From the NCBI GenBank assembly GCA_963645945.1, contig CAVIUA010000047.1, forward strand, positions 1 to 7,305: DNA of 7,305 nucleotides, given 5' to 3'. A program made the translations under genes and the position numbers. Of this stretch, positions 5,072 through 7,305 are shown in pieces. The notes beneath the pieces are model-generated. The model was given only the letters and a program-made list of their open reading frames with translations. It made no database searches and was not told the origin of the DNA. Origin of the DNA: CAG-877 sp963645945 (GTDB taxonomy: Bacteria > Bacillota_I > Bacilli_A > RF39 > UBA660). Every line of letters begins with the position of its first letter. The first letter of the stretch is position 1.

Positions 5072-7267
5072 ATGGAAAAAGAAATAAGAAATATTGTTTT
5101 CTATAAATTTGATAGCGAAGACGGTAGAAAATGGCAAGTGTGTTTCTTTTATAAGGATGGAAGCGTATACAACACAGATTATGAAACAGGAAAAGATTTG
5201 ACTACAGAATTTATAAATAACAAAGGAATAGAAAATTTAAAAGATATAATTGATAAAAAATATGTATATAGAGTAAATGGAGAAGATTTTGAAGAAATGT
5301 TTCAAGAGTTTAGAACAAATGATGATCCATTTAATCAAGAAGTTGAAACTAAAGCTTTAGTAAAAGTAGAAGAAGAGAAAGAAAATGAAGAAAAGAAAAC
5401 TATTTTTGCTACTTTATTAGCTGCGATTGCTAGTACAAAATTAGTTTCTTGGATATCAAATAAAATTGCAAGTATTAAAGAATTTTTTGAAAAAAGAAAA
5501 GAACTTGGTTTAAAAGCTCAAGATGCTAGAGAGAAGTTTTTAAGCAAATTAAAGAAAGACGATTCTGAAGAAGAGCTTGAAGAAGAAAAAACAGAAAAAA
5601 AGGAAAAAGGAAACTTCTTCAAAAGAACATTCAATAAAACTTGGAAAAGGGTTGCTGCACTAGCAACAGCTTTAGCAATGTTTATAATACCAGTTTCAAG
5701 TTGTGCTAAAGGAAATGAAAAACAAAACGATCCAGCACCAACTAAAATAGAAGAAGTAAATGCAAAAGATTTTGATGCAATTATTAATGGCTCAAAGAGT
5801 ATAGTTCAAAAACAATTTATGAATAATGTTTCAAATACATTAGATAGTTATAATAATGATTTTGCAAGATCATATTTAGAAGCAGGATCAGATGTAAAAG
5901 CAGCTCTTTCATGGGACGAAGTAGTTTCATTAGGGTTAGTATATAATGACTTTTCTAAAGAACAATTAATATCTATATTTAATGGAGCTGAATTAGATCA
6001 ACAAAAATTACAAGATGCTTATAAAACAGCAACATTACAATTATTTGGTGCTCATGTTATTGAAACTAGAGAATATCCAGTTCAAATGGATGGATTAATT
6101 CAAAGTGAACAAGGAAAAGCTTTCTATGAAAAATATCATGAAATGTTCTTAGCTTGTAAGGAAGCAACAGGACAGGATCAAATTAATAAAGTAAATGCAT
6201 TTTATCAAGAACTTTACAAAGATTTCCCAATCAATTTTGAACAAAGAGAATTGGGTATAGCTCATTCCGATCCTAGAGATACAATAAGTGCTTATAAATT
6301 TTCAATTATACCAATGGTAAGTGCCTCAGAAATTCTATTTCAAAACCTAGATATAGATAACACTTTAGCTGATAAGGCAATAGATTATCTTGATGATTTA
6401 GGGGCATGTAATCGTGCTAATGATATAATAGAAAAAGCAACTATAGTAAATTTAGGTGCAACTGGTAATGGTGAATATGCAAATTATGAAGAATTAAAAC
6501 AAGCAAAAATTGAAGAGTTAAAAGATCAAGCTGCATATGTAAGAGATGATGCTCATCGTGATATTAGCCAATATAAGAGTTTTAAAGAAAAAGTAAATGT
6601 TGCTTTTGATTATACTGATGAACAATTCAATGGTACAATCATTTACTCAGATAATTCTTCATATACGTATAAAAATACAACAACATCAACAACAACAGAC
6701 AGAAATAAAGCAATAGATGCTGTTGGATTGGAAAAAGTTCAAAAGGCAGAAAGTGCTGCTGATGCAAGTGTTAAAAAGGAAAATGAAACAGCAAGAAAAG
6801 AAGCTCAAGCGGCTTCAGAAAAAGAAAGAGAATATCAACAAGCTCAAGCTGACAGCAAAAAACAAGAATATGAAGACAAAATTAGACAAGATGAGAAAGA
6901 CTTGCAAGATAAAATAGATGAAGCTAATAAGAAACAAAAATCAGATGACAAAGTAAATGAGAGTGATTTTGGAGACCATGATGTAGACTTTGATAATGAT
7001 CATTCAGATAAAGATGGAAACTTGGATGACTCAGTAAAAGATATTACAACAGATTCATCAGGTGATAAAACAGATGAACCATTACCTGATCCAAATTCAG
7101 ATTATGAATCATATGAAATAGGTACTAATGAAACATCACAAAATATATATGAATATGAAGTGCCTTATAATGCAATGTCAAATGAAGAAATAGCAAATGC
7201 TATTGTTGAACAAATGGCTACGCCAAAAGAAGATACATCAGCTAAAGTTTATACATATCATGTTTAA
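5072..7267 (+). CDS. Large envelope protein with internal lipobox and coiled coil
   Basis: I do not recognise a named family for this 731-residue protein. Residues 1-80 form a compact mixed domain (N-I-V-F-Y-K-F, W-Q-V-C-F-F, V-Y-R-V-N-G) without a signal peptide. Residues 111-127 are moderately hydrophobic. Residues 131-193 are highly charged and helical, ending in a basic stretch. Residues 194-210 are clearly hydrophobic and run into V208-S-S-C211, a good lipobox preceded by K/R residues, as in a lipoprotein signal placed internally. Residues 230-510 are mostly helical and probably outside the cell. A Thr-rich stretch (536-542) leads to a Lys/Glu/Gln/Ala coiled coil (about 545-622), then an Asp-rich tail (624-680) and a short final domain ending Y-T-Y-H-V. 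The protein is probably anchored with its C-terminal 520 residues outside, working with the upstream repeat protein. No catalytic motif is visible. Confidence 0.8.
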   Translation: MEKEIRNIVFYKFDSEDGRKWQVCFFYKDGSVYNTDYETGKDLTTEFINNKGIENLKDIIDKKYVYRVNGEDFEEMFQEFRTNDDPFNQEVETKALVKVEEEKENEEKKTIFATLLAAIASTKLVSWISNKIASIKEFFEKRKELGLKAQDAREKFLSKLKKDDSEEELEEEKTEKKEKGNFFKRTFNKTWKRVAALATALAMFIIPVSSCAKGNEKQNDPAPTKIEEVNAKDFDAIINGSKSIVQKQFMNNVSNTLDSYNNDFARSYLEAGSDVKAALSWDEVVSLGLVYNDFSKEQLISIFNGAELDQQKLQDAYKTATLQLFGAHVIETREYPVQMDGLIQSEQGKAFYEKYHEMFLACKEATGQDQINKVNAFYQELYKDFPINFEQRELGIAHSDPRDTISAYKFSIIPMVSASEILFQNLDIDNTLADKAIDYLDDLGACNRANDIIEKATIVNLGATGNGEYANYEELKQAKIEELKDQAAYVRDDAHRDISQYKSFKEKVNVAFDYTDEQFNGTIIYSDNSSYTYKNTTTSTTTDRNKAIDAVGLEKVQKAESAADASVKKENETARKEAQAASEKEREYQQAQADSKKQEYEDKIRQDEKDLQDKIDEANKKQKSDDKVNESDFGDHDVDFDNDHSDKDGNLDDSVKDITTDSSGDKTDEPLPDPNSDYESYEIGTNETSQNIYEYEVPYNAMSNEEIANAIVEQMATPKEDTSAKVYTYHV

Positions 7268-7272
7268 AAAAA

Positions 7273-7292
7273 CCGACAATTGTCGGCTTTTT
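7273..7292 (+). terminator. Rho-independent terminator, probably bidirectional
   Basis: CCGAC (7273-7277) pairs with GTCGG (7282-7286) around AATT, and the whole 14-base core is a perfect palindrome. On the plus strand it is followed by C and five T, five bases after the TAA stop. On the minus strand the same hairpin is followed directly by seven T, from the A run 7266-7272. It should therefore also end transcription arriving from the right. Confidence 0.85.
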
Positions 7293-7305
7293 ATTAGTTT
7301 ACATT

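Noticed and set aside
6717..6917. Plus-strand Lys-rich 66-residue open frame
   Set aside because: It is a frame-shifted reading of the coiled-coil codons of the large envelope protein, with Lys/Gln-only composition and no domain.
6983..7033. EF-hand or dockerin-like calcium loop in the Asp-rich tail (D-K-D-G-N-L)
   Set aside because: Aligning the Gly to loop position 6 puts His at position 1 and Val at position 12, so the key ligands are missing. It is better read as a general acidic linker.

Overview
This window looks like a chromosomal segment of an AT-rich, Gram-positive-type bacterium (Bacilli or former Mollicutes-related). Coding sequence is A/T-biased with A/T-ending codons. Ribosome binding sites are GGAGG/GAGGTGA-like and the promoters are sigma-A type (TTGATT-N17-TATAAT and TTGACA-N17-TAGTAT). 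Tryptophan is TGG, and TGA is a real stop at the ends of two genes (1606-1608 and 3226-3228), so the genetic code is the standard bacterial one, not the Mycoplasma code. From memory of protein style, an uncultured gut lineage of the RF39 kind is a reasonable guess, but nothing here proves it.

Region 1 (about 18-3228) is one plus-strand operon of five compact genes. They encode a Fic-domain protein with a C-terminal winged helix, a small P-loop kinase, a GNAT acetyltransferase, a PfkB-family sugar/nucleoside kinase and a stand-alone Smr-domain protein. A clear promoter lies before the first gene. Gaps are 41 and 13 bases, and two junctions overlap by exactly 14 bases. At both overlapping junctions the upstream gene's C-terminal codons carry the next gene's ribosome binding site inside the same 17-base string. 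All five proteins look cytoplasmic and enzymatic or nucleic-acid-acting. The sequence gives no common pathway for them.

Region 2 (about 3214-7292) is a separate two-gene cell-envelope operon. A hairpin, the Smr stop codon and the -35 box of a strong-looking promoter are stacked on about 30 bases. The first gene encodes a 593-residue type II membrane protein with a pilin-like N-terminal part, four tandem 35-38-residue repeats each carrying two cysteines exactly 24 residues apart, and a Cys/Trp-rich C-terminal ectodomain with a thrombospondin-like WxxWxxW motif. The second gene starts two bases after the first stops. It encodes a 731-residue protein with a soluble N-terminal domain, an internal hydrophobic segment ending in a lipobox (VSSC at residues 208-211), a large helical ectodomain, a coiled coil and an acidic tail. 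The two are probably made together and exposed at the cell surface. A palindromic terminator that can work in both directions closes the window. This envelope pair is the least explained and most interesting part.

No rRNA, tRNA, CRISPR, transposase or integrase was seen. No stretch over 300 bases lacks a gene.
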